Shown here in pieces: positions 8,538 through 17,518 of a stretch of DNA of 64,000 bases. The DNA is from Gilvimarinus japonicus (GTDB taxonomy: Bacteria; Pseudomonadota; Gammaproteobacteria; Pseudomonadales; Cellvibrionaceae): positions 806,001 to 870,000 of the forward strand of contig NZ_AP031500.1 in the NCBI RefSeq assembly GCF_042847215.1, written 5' to 3'. Numbering within the stretch: the stretch's first letter is position 1; every line of letters starts with the position of its first letter. Both the position numbers and the translations under genes were made by a program. The notes below the pieces were generated by a model. It saw only the letters and a program-made list of their open reading frames with translations, was not told where the DNA came from and made no database searches.

Positions 8538-9374
8538 TTAGCGCGATTTCTTTCCGTAGAGGTTTTGGTACTGCGACTGCGATAACCGGGCGGCGGTAAA
8601 GTAATGGCCTTGGTCATCGAGCCTGTCGGCCACAGGTGTTTCCGCTGTGAGTGTTAATTCCCACTGGGGGGCGTTAGTATTTTTTTGCAACACATATGAT
8701 AGAGGGGCATCGTTTTTAATCACGCGCTTGATGCCGTTACGGCCCAGCTCGTAGAGCAAAATTTCGTAGCGTGTGGCTTGACGCTCGAAGTTCCAGTCAG
8801 TAGGCACTAAGCGTGCGTAGTTAAGGTAATTGGAGCCGGGCAGGCGTCCGAGCACCTGTTCGCCTAACCCGGCATCGGCGAATAGCGGGTAGTAATTTAC
8901 GATGCCACGGCCTCGGCCAACGTCTAGCACGTGTAAAAAGCGGTATTGCTTCCAGTTGGTGGTAGAGAAAATTCCCTCGCCCAGGCCCGAGAGGACTAAA
9001 TAGTTGGTTTGCTCCATAGTGATATCGAGTAGGCGCATTGTGTCGGGGTCAAGGTGAGGCAAGCCGCCCCAGGGGGTGTCGCCAACAGGGTAGCGTTTTT
9101 TGCGGTATTCGATCGCGCCGGTATCACCCGACTCGCGCAGGTAAACCGGGGCGTTCTTATGCTGTGGCTCTTGCCGAAAGGTGTCGTCGACTACATGGGT
9201 ATGCACTTGCTCGGTGAGCATGTGGGTGGCGTTGCGTTCCATTTGCCAGATGCCATCAAACGCTTGAGCCAAATACGGATCGGGCGTGCCGGCGTTTTGC
9301 GCGGCCAGTTGAGGGCCATATAGACTGAGTAATAAGCTGCAAAGATAAAACGTTTTTTTCATGGTGTAAGTCAT
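8538..9374 (-). CDS. Unrecognised exported protein in the T6SS operon
   Basis: A 278-residue protein with an N-terminal signal peptide (MKKTFYLCSLLLSLYG, likely cleavage after LAAQ); the ATG at 9362 gives a more typical signal start than the one at 9374. The mature part shows no family I recognise. Visible features are MERNATHMLTEQVHTHV, DTPWGGLPHLDPDTMRLLDI, LVLSGLGEGIFSTTNWKQYR, VLDVGRGRGIVNYYPLF and YEILLYELGRNGIKRVI. It has no lipobox and no transmembrane helix after the signal, so it is probably periplasmic. It lies between tssG (16 bases upstream) and clpV (33 bases downstream), which suggests a system-specific accessory, immunity or envelope role. Function unknown. Confidence 0.7.
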   Translation of the reverse strand: MTYTMKKTFYLCSLLLSLYGPQLAAQNAGTPDPYLAQAFDGIWQMERNATHMLTEQVHTHVVDDTFRQEPQHKNAPVYLRESGDTGAIEYRKKRYPVGDTPWGGLPHLDPDTMRLLDITMEQTNYLVLSGLGEGIFSTTNWKQYRFLHVLDVGRGRGIVNYYPLFADAGLGEQVLGRLPGSNYLNYARLVPTDWNFERQATRYEILLYELGRNGIKRVIKNDAPLSYVLQKNTNAPQWELTLTAETPVADRLDDQGHYFTAARLSQSQYQNLYGKKSR

Positions 9375-9390
9375 CGTAAGTGTTAAAAGG

Positions 9391-10458
9391 TTAGTGAGTT
9401 TGTTGGCTTTGTACGGCTTGCTGTTGCGCTGTCGTCTGAGTCTCGGGACGCAAGATGGCGTCGCCTAAATGACCGAGCTCGACGTCGCGTTCGCCCAGCC
9501 AACTGTTCCAGCCTAAGTGATGTGTTTGCCCAAGTTGCATGCCAGCGGTTTGTTCGCGGTTGCAAAGTATCAGGCGTAAGTCCCAGCTCAACTCGATGCC
9601 GACGTAGTTGCGCACCCACTCGCGCAGTTGCACGTATTTTTGACGCGCAGGTAAAAATTGCTCGTACTGATTGCTGCTCAGCGGCCCAAGATGAATGCGA
9701 AAGTGCTGTTGACGATCCATCACCTTCGTGCCGAGTACAGAGTCAAAGCCCAATTGTGCGCCCTGCACACCGCCTAAGCGGCTACGTTGATCGGCGGGTA
9801 GCTCTAACCAGTGGGCAACAAATTGCTCAATCTTTACGGGTACATTGAAATAGCTGTTGAGTATGCTGGTTAAGCCCTCAGCGCTACGGCTTTGTTGCAC
9901 GAGATGACCACTGTGATACCAGCGACTGTGATTGGCGATGCTGTCGGGTGAGTGGTGTGGATCGATCCCGAGCCCGGTGAGGCTAGCTACATGGCGCGAG
10001 AAACTGTCGTTTGGGCGATCGAGGCTGGCGCAGGATTGGGCGTTGGCCCACGCGCGATAAAACAACATGATTAAGCGATTGTGAAATACGTCGACAAAAT
10101 CGCTGAGAGTGCCGTCGCCCTGGTGTGTCATACGCTCGCGGGCATACTCGGTAAACACCAACGGCATAGGGCCATTGGGGCCAAACAAACCGAAGCTATA
10201 GATGCTTAGTTTACTTTTGCGCTTGCCCTTATAGTGGTATAGCTTGGCGACACTGGCGCTGGCGAAGGCGCAGCTGGGCTCTTGCCCCAGCTGCAGAGGC
10301 TCGTGCCGATAGCGCTGTGCGCGACCGAGTGGCGGGTAGTCGCTGATGCAAGATTCAACTTGACGCAATAAGTTGAATAGATCGTAGCCATACGGATTTT
10401 CGCCGACGTCTTGCAGCAGCTCGTGCAGAGCGTGTTGCGGCGTTAAGGCGGCATTCAT
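9391..10458 (-). CDS. tssG: T6SS baseplate subunit TssG
   Basis: A 355-residue TssG (VasB/ImpH family). Typical features are the N-terminal YGYDLFNLLRQVES, YSFGLFGPNGPMPLVFTEY, and FVDVFHNRLIMLFYRAWANAQ. TssG forms the TssF2-TssG wedge core of the baseplate in the cytoplasm. Its start overlaps tssF by 4 bases. The C-terminus ends in a glutamine-rich tail (TTAQQQAVQSQQTH). Confidence 0.95.
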   Translation of the reverse strand: MNAALTPQHALHELLQDVGENPYGYDLFNLLRQVESCISDYPPLGRAQRYRHEPLQLGQEPSCAFASASVAKLYHYKGKRKSKLSIYSFGLFGPNGPMPLVFTEYARERMTHQGDGTLSDFVDVFHNRLIMLFYRAWANAQSCASLDRPNDSFSRHVASLTGLGIDPHHSPDSIANHSRWYHSGHLVQQSRSAEGLTSILNSYFNVPVKIEQFVAHWLELPADQRSRLGGVQGAQLGFDSVLGTKVMDRQQHFRIHLGPLSSNQYEQFLPARQKYVQLREWVRNYVGIELSWDLRLILCNREQTAGMQLGQTHHLGWNSWLGERDVELGHLGDAILRPETQTTAQQQAVQSQQTH

Positions 10459-12329
10459 AGTGTGGGCCTCCCACCAATACGAGCCGGCCAGTGGGCAATT
10501 TCACCGCGTTGAGCACTGAGCAAATGAAACTCAGTAAAAGAGTTGATGCCAACATGACGAGTAAAATAACGTTCGAGTACAGCACCCAATAAATAAGGGC
10601 TAGCGCCCGCGAATAAGGTTTCATCGACTTCTAGGTTGATAGCAACGCCGCGTCCAAACACTAGCGGTCCGTTACCGGGGAGGCGGCGAGTGATAGGCCG
10701 TAGTTCACTTTTCAATAAACTTTTACTGTGCCTGCCGGTGGCGCTGTCGCCGAGAGCTGTGTACAGGCTAAGTAGCTCGCGCAATGCTTTGGCACCCTGC
10801 TCAGGAGTGTCGTGCGCCAGGCTTTGGTACGACAGATTTAAGTGGCTGACAAAACGCCAATGCATTTCACCGGCATCGATGGCGGCTACCGGCCTTGTTG
10901 GCGCATGAATAATTTTTATACCGGCAACGGGAATTGATTCGACCGGCGTAAGATCTTGCTCGGTACCTGTGTTTAACAGTAAGGGTAAGTCGCGGTTGCT
11001 GCAGGTCATCTCCACGCCGAGCTGGCGCATGGTTTTGCTGTAGGGCGTGTCGTGCTGATTAACCAGTGATAAAAATACTTCTGAGCCTTGATAGGTCGAG
11101 CGTGGGCCCTTTCGTTGACTGGCCTCGGAGGCGAGCCGAGGTTCTCTGCGCATAGAAAAGTAAGCGCCGTGGTTGCCTTTATCGTCGGCGTTGGAGGCAT
11201 AAAACGGCCGAAACTCCTCTTCGATAGTATTGTCCCGGTCGAAGCCCTCGGCGTGTTCGATGCTGTATACCTCATAGTCCAGCGGTCGTTCGCGATCGGG
11301 TACGGCGTGAAACTCATTGCGGGTATCTGACAGTGGGATACGGTCGGAACGCATGTGAATTAAATTAATGGCCGGGGTGCAAAACAAGTCAAAATGACTC
11401 TTGTCGATCACCTTTTCAAATTCGCCAGCGTCTTGATCGAGCAAGACTGCGATTTCAAACTTTGTGCACTGCTCAAATTGGCTGAGCACTTTTTTTATGC
11501 CGTGCAGTGCAAAAAAATGAAAACGGCTGGGCATGGCAAAATATTCGTGCAGTAAACGATACCCTTGAAAGCTTTGGTTGGCGTAGGGTAGCAGGGCTTG
11601 ATCTTGGTCAAAGCCATGAGGGGCTAGGGCCTCGGCTGATAACGTTTGCCAGGGCTGTGTATTGCCTTGGTCGAGCGGCCGAATAGCAACCCCCAGGTGA
11701 TGTCCTACAATCAATTCGTACAAGCTGGATGCGATTTGGTAGTCGCCGCAAATATGCACGGGGATGCTGTCTGTGCACTTGGGGGTGTGCAGTAGCGGAA
11801 CGTGCAAGGAAAACTCCATGCGTAAACTGGAGACCGGTTTGGAGTTTGAGGTATGCCCCAGTAGTTTTAAATCAGTGGTCAGAGGTTGGAAGTGAGCGCT
11901 TTGCAGCTTTAATGGCAATAGTTCGACCGAGTGTGCTGTGCGAAACTCGCAAGGGGTTTTACCCAGAATCGGTTTTGAGCGAAGTCGTGTTCCGCGTGGC
12001 AAAGTGTAGCCATTACGCTGGTTGTTGGCCAAATCACCAGGTGTCATGCGAACAATACACATAGATGGTGTGGGCGCTAGATAATTGGGGTAGACGACTT
12101 CGACCAAACGCTGAATAAATCGTGGAAACTCGGCATCCATTTTTAGCTGGATACGTGCCGTTAAAAAACTAAAGCCTTCTAATAGGCGCTCGACATAAGG
12201 GTCGGCCACATCAATGCCGTTCATAGCTAGCCGCGATGCTACTTTGGGGTAATGCTCAGCAAAACTCGCACCAGCTTCGCGCAAGTAAGTTAACTCTTTG
12301 TTGTAGTATTCGAGCATCTTTTGGTTCAT
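10455..12329 (-). CDS. tssF: T6SS baseplate subunit TssF
   Basis: A 624-residue TssF (VasA/ImpG family), starting MNQKMLEYYNKELTYLREAG with FAEHYPKVASRL and VERLLEGFSFLTARIQLKMD, which are hallmark N-terminal segments. The central part has LYELIVGHHLGVAIRP and the C-terminal part GRGVAINLEVDETLFAG and ERYFTRHVGINSFTEF. It builds the baseplate wedge with TssG and TssE. The gene overlaps tssE and tssG by 4 bases each, consistent with translational coupling. Confidence 0.96.
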   Translation of the reverse strand: MNQKMLEYYNKELTYLREAGASFAEHYPKVASRLAMNGIDVADPYVERLLEGFSFLTARIQLKMDAEFPRFIQRLVEVVYPNYLAPTPSMCIVRMTPGDLANNQRNGYTLPRGTRLRSKPILGKTPCEFRTAHSVELLPLKLQSAHFQPLTTDLKLLGHTSNSKPVSSLRMEFSLHVPLLHTPKCTDSIPVHICGDYQIASSLYELIVGHHLGVAIRPLDQGNTQPWQTLSAEALAPHGFDQDQALLPYANQSFQGYRLLHEYFAMPSRFHFFALHGIKKVLSQFEQCTKFEIAVLLDQDAGEFEKVIDKSHFDLFCTPAINLIHMRSDRIPLSDTRNEFHAVPDRERPLDYEVYSIEHAEGFDRDNTIEEEFRPFYASNADDKGNHGAYFSMRREPRLASEASQRKGPRSTYQGSEVFLSLVNQHDTPYSKTMRQLGVEMTCSNRDLPLLLNTGTEQDLTPVESIPVAGIKIIHAPTRPVAAIDAGEMHWRFVSHLNLSYQSLAHDTPEQGAKALRELLSLYTALGDSATGRHSKSLLKSELRPITRRLPGNGPLVFGRGVAINLEVDETLFAGASPYLLGAVLERYFTRHVGINSFTEFHLLSAQRGEIAHWPARIGGRPTL

Positions 12330-12847
12330 GAATAAACACCGTAAGCGTCGGACAATTGCACTTGACCATTTTCCAGATCGATATGGGTGCGCAATAAAAA
12401 GTCGAGCGGGTAGGGCTCAGACCATAATTGTCCTTTTATCTCGAGTGCCACCTGATTATTTGCGGCGTAGGTGTCATCCATAGGCATGACTTTTACGGCA
12501 AGGCTGTCCGGTAGTATGCGCGGCTCGTAGGCAAGAAGTGCTTTGGTAATAGCGCGCTTAATCATGGCTCGGTCGTCGTCAACTAACTGTTGCCCAGATA
12601 GCGCCAATACGCCAAAATTCAAGACAGACGCTTGGGCGCGTGGATGCTCGCTAAAGTCGATATGCGACTCGGCGTTAATGGTGTTTAGCAGCCAGGTTAT
12701 ATCTCTGAGTACGCTGGCGCGATAGGTGCCTTTGTCCATCATGCGCGTATTGACCGCTTCGGTTTTTTCTTGCGGTTTATGATCCGTTAATCGATCCAGC
12801 AAAGCGGGAATTAAACGGTTTTCACGCGGAGTATCATTTACTTGCAT
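12326..12847 (-). CDS. tssE: T6SS baseplate subunit TssE (gp25-like)
   Basis: A 173-residue gp25/lysozyme-like baseplate protein. Visible features are the N-terminal LIPALLDRLTD, YRASVLRDITWLLNT (the conserved R-DL-WLLN type motif) and the SVLNFGVLALSGQ segment with the following DDRAMIKRAITKALLAYEPRIL. It links sheath polymerisation to the baseplate. It starts 5 bases after tagJ and overlaps tssF. Confidence 0.93.
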   Translation of the reverse strand: MQVNDTPRENRLIPALLDRLTDHKPQEKTEAVNTRMMDKGTYRASVLRDITWLLNTINAESHIDFSEHPRAQASVLNFGVLALSGQQLVDDDRAMIKRAITKALLAYEPRILPDSLAVKVMPMDDTYAANNQVALEIKGQLWSEPYPLDFLLRTHIDLENGQVQLSDAYGVYS

Positions 12848-12852
12848 AAATA

Positions 12853-13668
12853 CTAAACAGCCACATCGGAGGAGGAGTCAGGGGTTAGGCTTCTGGCCTC
12901 GAGTAGGGCAAAATCTCGTTGTTCACTTACCAGCATCTTTTGTCCAATGCCGGCCCAGGCGGTCTCGCTGAGCGCTTGCCACTCAGTGCGTGCCGCTAGT
13001 GCGATCTGGTCGTCAAAGCGGTAGCTAAACGGGTAGCGGGCTGGTAGGAAGGCGAGCTTTTCAGTGTCATTAAGAAGGGTGACTTTTGCCGGGATCCAGA
13101 CCAGATCGCGAAGATCTTGCGGGGGCTCTAGCTCGAGTGTACGTATGTGGTTGAACCCCACCCAGTAGTAACCACCATTAATAAATAGCTCACAGCTGGG
13201 CCCTAGACGTGAATCGGCGTCGGCTAGCCACTGGGCGGTTGTGCCGTCGATGCAGATAGGCGAGGCGTCGACTTGGCTATAGGCTTGATCTTGAAGCTCA
13301 TCGGCACGCGTGTGCTTGCCGTTCTGGCGGTGTTTTATTGCATCAGTTAACAAGGTGACAACAGGTTGATAGCTGTCCTTGCTAAGCGGTTGTTTGATAC
13401 CGCTAAAAACTTGCTCGCGAAGTACCTCCGCTTGAATTAGTTCGCGATAGGTTTGCGCCATAGGTATTGTTTTGGCATCTAGCTGCGCCGCCGTTTGCAG
13501 TTGTTCGAGGGCGCGCTCCCACTGGCCTGTTAGCATAAGTAGCTGAGTAAAATGAACTCGATGTTTTACTTCATTGGGGGCGGCGCGAATGCTCTGCTTA
13601 ACCTCGACGATCTGCTCAGTTAATGTCGCTTTAGATGTGGTAGGGCGAGCTTCGGGGGTGTTAGGCAT
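12853..13668 (-). CDS. tagJ: T6SS accessory protein TagJ (ImpE family)
   Basis: A 271-residue ImpE/SciE-type protein. An N-terminal TPR-like region (IRAAPNEVKHRVHFTQLLMLTGQWERALEQL) is followed by the ImpE domain with GTTAQWLADADSRLGP, ELFINGGYYWVGF, LRDLVWIPA and RYPFSYRFDDQIALAARTEW. TagJ binds the sheath component TssB in systems of the Pseudomonas HSI-1 type and is thought to modulate sheath recycling. It follows hcp after a transcription terminator, so it may be expressed at a lower level than hcp. Confidence 0.93.
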   Translation of the reverse strand: MPNTPEARPTTSKATLTEQIVEVKQSIRAAPNEVKHRVHFTQLLMLTGQWERALEQLQTAAQLDAKTIPMAQTYRELIQAEVLREQVFSGIKQPLSKDSYQPVVTLLTDAIKHRQNGKHTRADELQDQAYSQVDASPICIDGTTAQWLADADSRLGPSCELFINGGYYWVGFNHIRTLELEPPQDLRDLVWIPAKVTLLNDTEKLAFLPARYPFSYRFDDQIALAARTEWQALSETAWAGIGQKMLVSEQRDFALLEARSLTPDSSSDVAV

Positions 13669-13708
13669 GACGCTGAATCCTTAACATTTGGCGGTACAGT
13701 ATGGCGCT

Positions 13709-13740
13709 AAAAAATCAGTGTCTAACAGAGTTAGACACTG
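13709..13740 (-). terminator. Intrinsic terminator after hcp
   Basis: A perfect 11-bp inverted repeat (CAGTGTCTAAC at 13716-13726, complement at 13730-13740, 3-base loop) is followed on the minus strand by ATTTTTT. It lies 11 bases downstream of the hcp stop and about 40 bases upstream of tagJ. It should end most hcp transcripts and limit read-through into tagJ-tssEFG-clpV. Confidence 0.85.
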
Positions 13741-13751
13741 AAGTGTGGTAA

Positions 13752-14300
13752 TTAAGCTTTGTTTTGCTTAACGTCCCAGGTGCCGGTGACGGTTGCGCCC
13801 ATAGAGCCGTCTTTATTCTGCTCTTTGACTTCAACTTTGATCTCGGAGTATGAGATGCCGACTTCTTCTAGTACACGAGGGCTGTTAGTGGCACCCATAG
13901 GCCGAACGTGTGTAACCAGTACGTCTTTTAAGGTGACCTTCATATACTCTTGTTGGCCGTCGCCTACTTTGCAGCACGACAGTTCAACAGAGGGTACGTG
14001 TTTGCCGCTGGCGCAATATTTAATAAGGTTGGCGGTAGATTTATCGACATAGTGAGTAAAAAGCAGCTCGCTAAAGTGAGCTTTGCCTACACCGCCGCCG
14101 CCACCGACATTAGCCGACGAGGACTGGCTTACGGCATAGCCCCAGCTAAGAACATCGATTTGACCGGCATGGTTTGAGTCTTTTGATTCTCCTGGAATTC
14201 CCTCAATTTTTATGAAGAAGTCTTGCAGAGATTCGTTTGCTGCGGTGTTTACGGAGACCTGTGGGGGGGCCATAACGTTGTTAGAATTTCCCATTGACAT
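13752..14300 (-). CDS. hcp: T6SS tube protein Hcp (TssD)
   Basis: A 182-residue Hcp. Hallmarks are DFFIKIEGIPGESKD, GQIDVLSWGYAVSQ, KAHFSELLFTHYVDKSTANL, and EYMKVTLKDVLVTHV. Hcp hexamers stack into the expelled tube and can carry small effectors. The N-terminus is about 25 residues longer than in compact Hcp proteins, with a glycine run (NVGGGGGVGK) in an exposed loop. A good ribosome binding site (AAGGAAG) precedes the ATG. It is flanked by a hairpin upstream and an intrinsic terminator downstream. Confidence 0.96.
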   Translation of the reverse strand: MSMGNSNNVMAPPQVSVNTAANESLQDFFIKIEGIPGESKDSNHAGQIDVLSWGYAVSQSSSANVGGGGGVGKAHFSELLFTHYVDKSTANLIKYCASGKHVPSVELSCCKVGDGQQEYMKVTLKDVLVTHVRPMGATNSPRVLEEVGISYSEIKVEVKEQNKDGSMGATVTGTWDVKQNKA

Positions 14301-14371
14301 ACAATATCTTCCTTAGTTACTAGATATAAAAACAAGGCGTCAATCCTTGGTTGTGTCGACGCCCATTGCGG

Positions 14372-14403
14372 TTAAAGCCCTGCGCAGAGCCGCAGGGCTT
14401 TAA
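14372..14403. other. 12-bp stem-loop in the tssC-hcp gap
   Basis: TTAAAGCCCTGC (14372-14383) pairs perfectly with GCAGGGCTTTAA (14392-14403) around an 8-base loop. It begins just after the tssC stop. The run of T after the stem is too short for a strong intrinsic terminator on either strand, so it may be a partial terminator, an mRNA end-protector or a processing site. Confidence 0.6.
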
Positions 14404-14405
14404 CA

Positions 14406-15899
14406 TCAATTTCCGCCGTTTTTAACCGACGGCAACTTGGATACAAGGCGCAGCGATACTGTTAATCCCTCAAGTTGGTAGTGAGGCCGTAAGAAAAATT
14501 TGGAGGTGTAGTAGCCAGGGTTTCCTTCCACTTCTTCGACGTAAACTTCGGCCGCTGCGAGCGGTTTAATAGCTTTAGTTTGTTGTGATGAGTTGGCGGG
14601 ATCACCGTCGACGTAGTTCATGATCCACTCATTAAGCCACCGTTGCATGTCTTCGCGCTCTTTAAACGAGCCGATTTTGTCACGGACGATACACTTTAAA
14701 TAGTGGGCGAAACGGCAACAGGCAAAAAGATAGGGCAAACGCGCTGCAAGCTTGGCGTTGGCCGTGGCATCCGGGTCTGTAAACTCACTGGGCTTTTGCA
14801 ACGATTGGGCGCCGATAAATGCCGCGATATCGGTGTTTTTACGATGTATCAACGGCATAAAACCATTTTTAGCCAGCTCCGCCTCGCGTCGGTCAGAAAT
14901 CGCGATCTCGGTTGGACACTTCATGTCGACCCCGCCATCATCGGACGGAAAGGTATGGGTCGGAAGGTTGGGCACCGAGCCACCTGACTCAACGCCACGA
15001 ATGGAGGTACACCAACCAAACTGTTTGAATGAGTTGTTGATGTTGACTGCCATGGCGTAAGCGGAGTTTGCCCAGCAATAGCGCGAGTGATCAGAGCCGT
15101 CAACGCTCTCTTCAAAATTGAAATCGTCGATCGGGTTGGTTTTAGCTCCGTAAGGTGTGCGCGCTAAAAATCGCGGCATGGTTAACGCTAGATAGCGCGA
15201 GTCGTCCGATGTACGCAAGCTTTGCCATGCGGCGTACTCAGTGTTTTCAAAGATCTTAGTTAAGTCGCGGGGGTTAGCGAGCTCCTGCCAAGATTCCATT
15301 TGCATCACCGATGGTGCGGCAGCGCTAATAAATGGGCAGTGAGCGGCGGCAGAGATTTTTGCCATTTCGCCAAGTAGCTCGACATCAGGTGGCGAGTGGT
15401 CAAAATTGTAGTCGCCCACCAGGCAGCCGTAAGGCATGCCGCCAAGTTGATCGTACTCTTGTTCGTAAACCTTTTTAAATATCGGGCTTTGATCCCAGCC
15501 TACGCCTTTGTGGCGACGCAGTGTGCGGTGCAGCTCGCGCTTGGCTATAGGCATAAAGCGAATCTTTAATGTTTCATCAGTCTCGGTATTGTTGACTAAA
15601 TAGTGTAATCCGCGCCAGGCGCTTTCGAGTGCCAAAAAGTCTTCGTGATGAATAATCGTATTGATTTGCTCAGAGAGTTTTACATCGATCTCTGAGATGA
15701 TGGCTTCGATGGCCTTGTAGGCATCGCCATCAACCGTTGAAGATAATGATAAAGCTTGTTGCGCTAACGTCTGCACCGCATTTTGTACTGCGGATCTCGC
15801 TTCGTCGGTTTTGGGTTTAAACTCTTTTTGCAGCAAACTTGAGAAGTCGCTGTCGTGAACTTCGAGTTCTTCTGGTTGAATCGCTTCAGAAAGCTCCAT
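14406..15899 (-). CDS. tssC: T6SS contractile sheath large subunit TssC
   Basis: A 497-residue TssC (VipB/ImpD). Typical segments are ALESAWRGLHYLVNNTET, KVYEQEYDQLGGMPYGCLVG, PFISAAAPSVM, RFLARTPYGA, CWANSAYAMAVNIN and the C-terminal RDKIGSFKEREDMQRWLNEW. It co-assembles with TssB into the sheath that contracts around the Hcp tube. The spacing to tssB is 29 bases; hcp follows after 105 bases containing a stem-loop. Confidence 0.97.
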   Translation of the reverse strand: MELSEAIQPEELEVHDSDFSSLLQKEFKPKTDEARSAVQNAVQTLAQQALSLSSTVDGDAYKAIEAIISEIDVKLSEQINTIIHHEDFLALESAWRGLHYLVNNTETDETLKIRFMPIAKRELHRTLRRHKGVGWDQSPIFKKVYEQEYDQLGGMPYGCLVGDYNFDHSPPDVELLGEMAKISAAAHCPFISAAAPSVMQMESWQELANPRDLTKIFENTEYAAWQSLRTSDDSRYLALTMPRFLARTPYGAKTNPIDDFNFEESVDGSDHSRYCWANSAYAMAVNINNSFKQFGWCTSIRGVESGGSVPNLPTHTFPSDDGGVDMKCPTEIAISDRREAELAKNGFMPLIHRKNTDIAAFIGAQSLQKPSEFTDPDATANAKLAARLPYLFACCRFAHYLKCIVRDKIGSFKEREDMQRWLNEWIMNYVDGDPANSSQQTKAIKPLAAAEVYVEEVEGNPGYYTSKFFLRPHYQLEGLTVSLRLVSKLPSVKNGGN

Positions 15900-15928
15900 G
15901 TGGCGTTCTCCTGTTGGGTGTTGGCTTG

Positions 15929-16453
15929 CTAATCGTTGTTTTTTGCGGTATCGCTGCTTAGCTTAGGCGCGTTGGCCAAACTTTGCAGTAGCGTTGGGTT
16001 TTGCAGTGCGTTGCTAATAAGCTCTTCCGCGCCGGTCTTGCCGTCCATGTAGGTCAGTAAGTTGTTGAGCTGGGTTCGCGCATTTAGCAGGTCTGATAGT
16101 CCATCGACGTTTTTTGCAACAGAGGATGGTGAGAAGTCGTCCATACTGCTAAATGTCAAGTCGACCGCCAGATGACCCTCACCTGTGAGTGTGTTGGGGA
16201 CGGTAAAGGCAACACGAGGTTTTAACGCTTTCATGCGCTCGTCAAAGTTATCAACGTCGATTTCAAGAAACTTTCGATCGGCAACAGGTGGCAACTCTTC
16301 TTTTTGTTTGCCGGAAAGATCTGACATGACGCCCATGATAAAGGGTATCTGGATCTTTTTTTCCGATCCGTATATTTCCACGTCGTACTCGATTTGAACT
16401 CTTGGAGCGCGGTTTCGTGCAATGAATTTCTGACTGCTTTTGTTGTCACTCAT
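15929..16453 (-). CDS. tssB: T6SS contractile sheath small subunit TssB
   Basis: A 174-residue TssB (VipA/ImpB) with the family's start region KFIARNRAPRVQIEYDVEIY, the diagnostic PFIMGVMSDLSG, and DVDNFDERMKALKPRVAF. It forms heterodimers with TssC in the cytoplasmic sheath, and in related systems its N-terminus contacts TagJ and ClpV. It lies directly upstream of tssC. Confidence 0.97.
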   Translation of the reverse strand: MSDNKSSQKFIARNRAPRVQIEYDVEIYGSEKKIQIPFIMGVMSDLSGKQKEELPPVADRKFLEIDVDNFDERMKALKPRVAFTVPNTLTGEGHLAVDLTFSSMDDFSPSSVAKNVDGLSDLLNARTQLNNLLTYMDGKTGAEELISNALQNPTLLQSLANAPKLSSDTAKNND

Positions 16454-16498
16454 GGCTGATCTCCTGCAACATTTTCGGATTTAAAGGGTTTCATCGAG

Positions 16499-17506
16499 TT
16501 ACTGATGTAGGCCTGTGATGTGCTCTGCTTGGGATACGCCATCGGGCGCAATGTCTTTTAAGATGGTGAAGAAATCTTGTCCGATCATATTGCGGGCTCG
16601 TCGAATAAGATGTGGTGCCGGATTGGCAGATTCGTGGTGCTCTAGGTATTCGCAAACGATGTCGAGCATGGCGATAGCGTCGGCGCGGTTTCTAACGCTA
16701 GAGGGCACCCCTGTTTGTTCGGTATGGACGGTGGCTGGTGCGTCTGAGTGTTCGTCTGCCGGTGGTTCGTCCGCTGCAACGGACGGCTTCTGAGGCACGA
16801 TCTGTTGTAAAAATCGTATTGTAGAGCTTAAATCTGGACGATCTTCAGGCCCCAGTACGGCGGATAGCTCGGCGTTAAGCTGCTCGAGTTCGAGAAGTAA
16901 TTGTTGCAGCTGAAGCAGTTCAGGGTGCCGATTGCTCAGTGTTTCGGTTAGTGCTTGAGCCATTTGATCTCGACGCACAGGCTGGTCTTCATCTGTACCA
17001 CCAAGGATTTTATCAATGCTGCCGAGCGACACGGTGCCAACCTGACCAATCGATAGCGTGCTATGGCGAAGGTCACCTAACAGCCCTTGCATCGAGCCGA
17101 GTGGGGCGATGGCGTTACTACGCAGTAGCGAATCGTACTCCCCGTCAAACTCTAAACTAGGAAACGCAACCGCCCAGCAACCGTTTACTAAAGCTCGTAC
17201 GAGCTGTATGCCTTTTACCGCACCGGATAAGCCTTCGCGGTGCGTTAGACAGCGCGCGATAATAACGGCCACTCTAAAGTCTAGGCTTTTTCCCAATAGC
17301 TGCATTGCCAGCGGTAAAGCCTTGGCCCAGTCTGGCTCGGCGGCGGGGATTATAGTGTCGCCATACTGTTGCTCTGGGCTTGACGCCAGCAGGTTTTCCA
17401 GCTCGATAAAGTCCGGATCGTAGTCAATTTCGCAGCCGGGCAGCAATTCCGCATCGGTCGCGCTATTGAGCTGTTCGAGGGCGTTATCAATATGTAAGAA
17501 GTCCAT
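16499..17506 (-). CDS. tssA: T6SS assembly protein TssA (ImpA N-terminal family)
   Basis: A 335-residue TssA. The N-terminal ImpA_N domain contains GCEIDYDPDFIELENLLAS, EPDWAKALPLAMQLLGKSLD, RVAVIIARCLTHREGLSGAV and CWAVAFPSLEFDGE. The C-terminal part ends with a predicted helical segment (MLDIVCEYLEHHESANPAPH, RRARNMIGQDFFTILKDIAP) typical of the short TssA class. TssA caps or coordinates tube and sheath growth at the baseplate. It follows the TssQ-like gene by 12 bases. Confidence 0.93.
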   Translation of the reverse strand: MDFLHIDNALEQLNSATDAELLPGCEIDYDPDFIELENLLASSPEQQYGDTIIPAAEPDWAKALPLAMQLLGKSLDFRVAVIIARCLTHREGLSGAVKGIQLVRALVNGCWAVAFPSLEFDGEYDSLLRSNAIAPLGSMQGLLGDLRHSTLSIGQVGTVSLGSIDKILGGTDEDQPVRRDQMAQALTETLSNRHPELLQLQQLLLELEQLNAELSAVLGPEDRPDLSSTIRFLQQIVPQKPSVAADEPPADEHSDAPATVHTEQTGVPSSVRNRADAIAMLDIVCEYLEHHESANPAPHLIRRARNMIGQDFFTILKDIAPDGVSQAEHITGLHQ

Positions 17507-17518
17507 TCCTGCTGCGCC

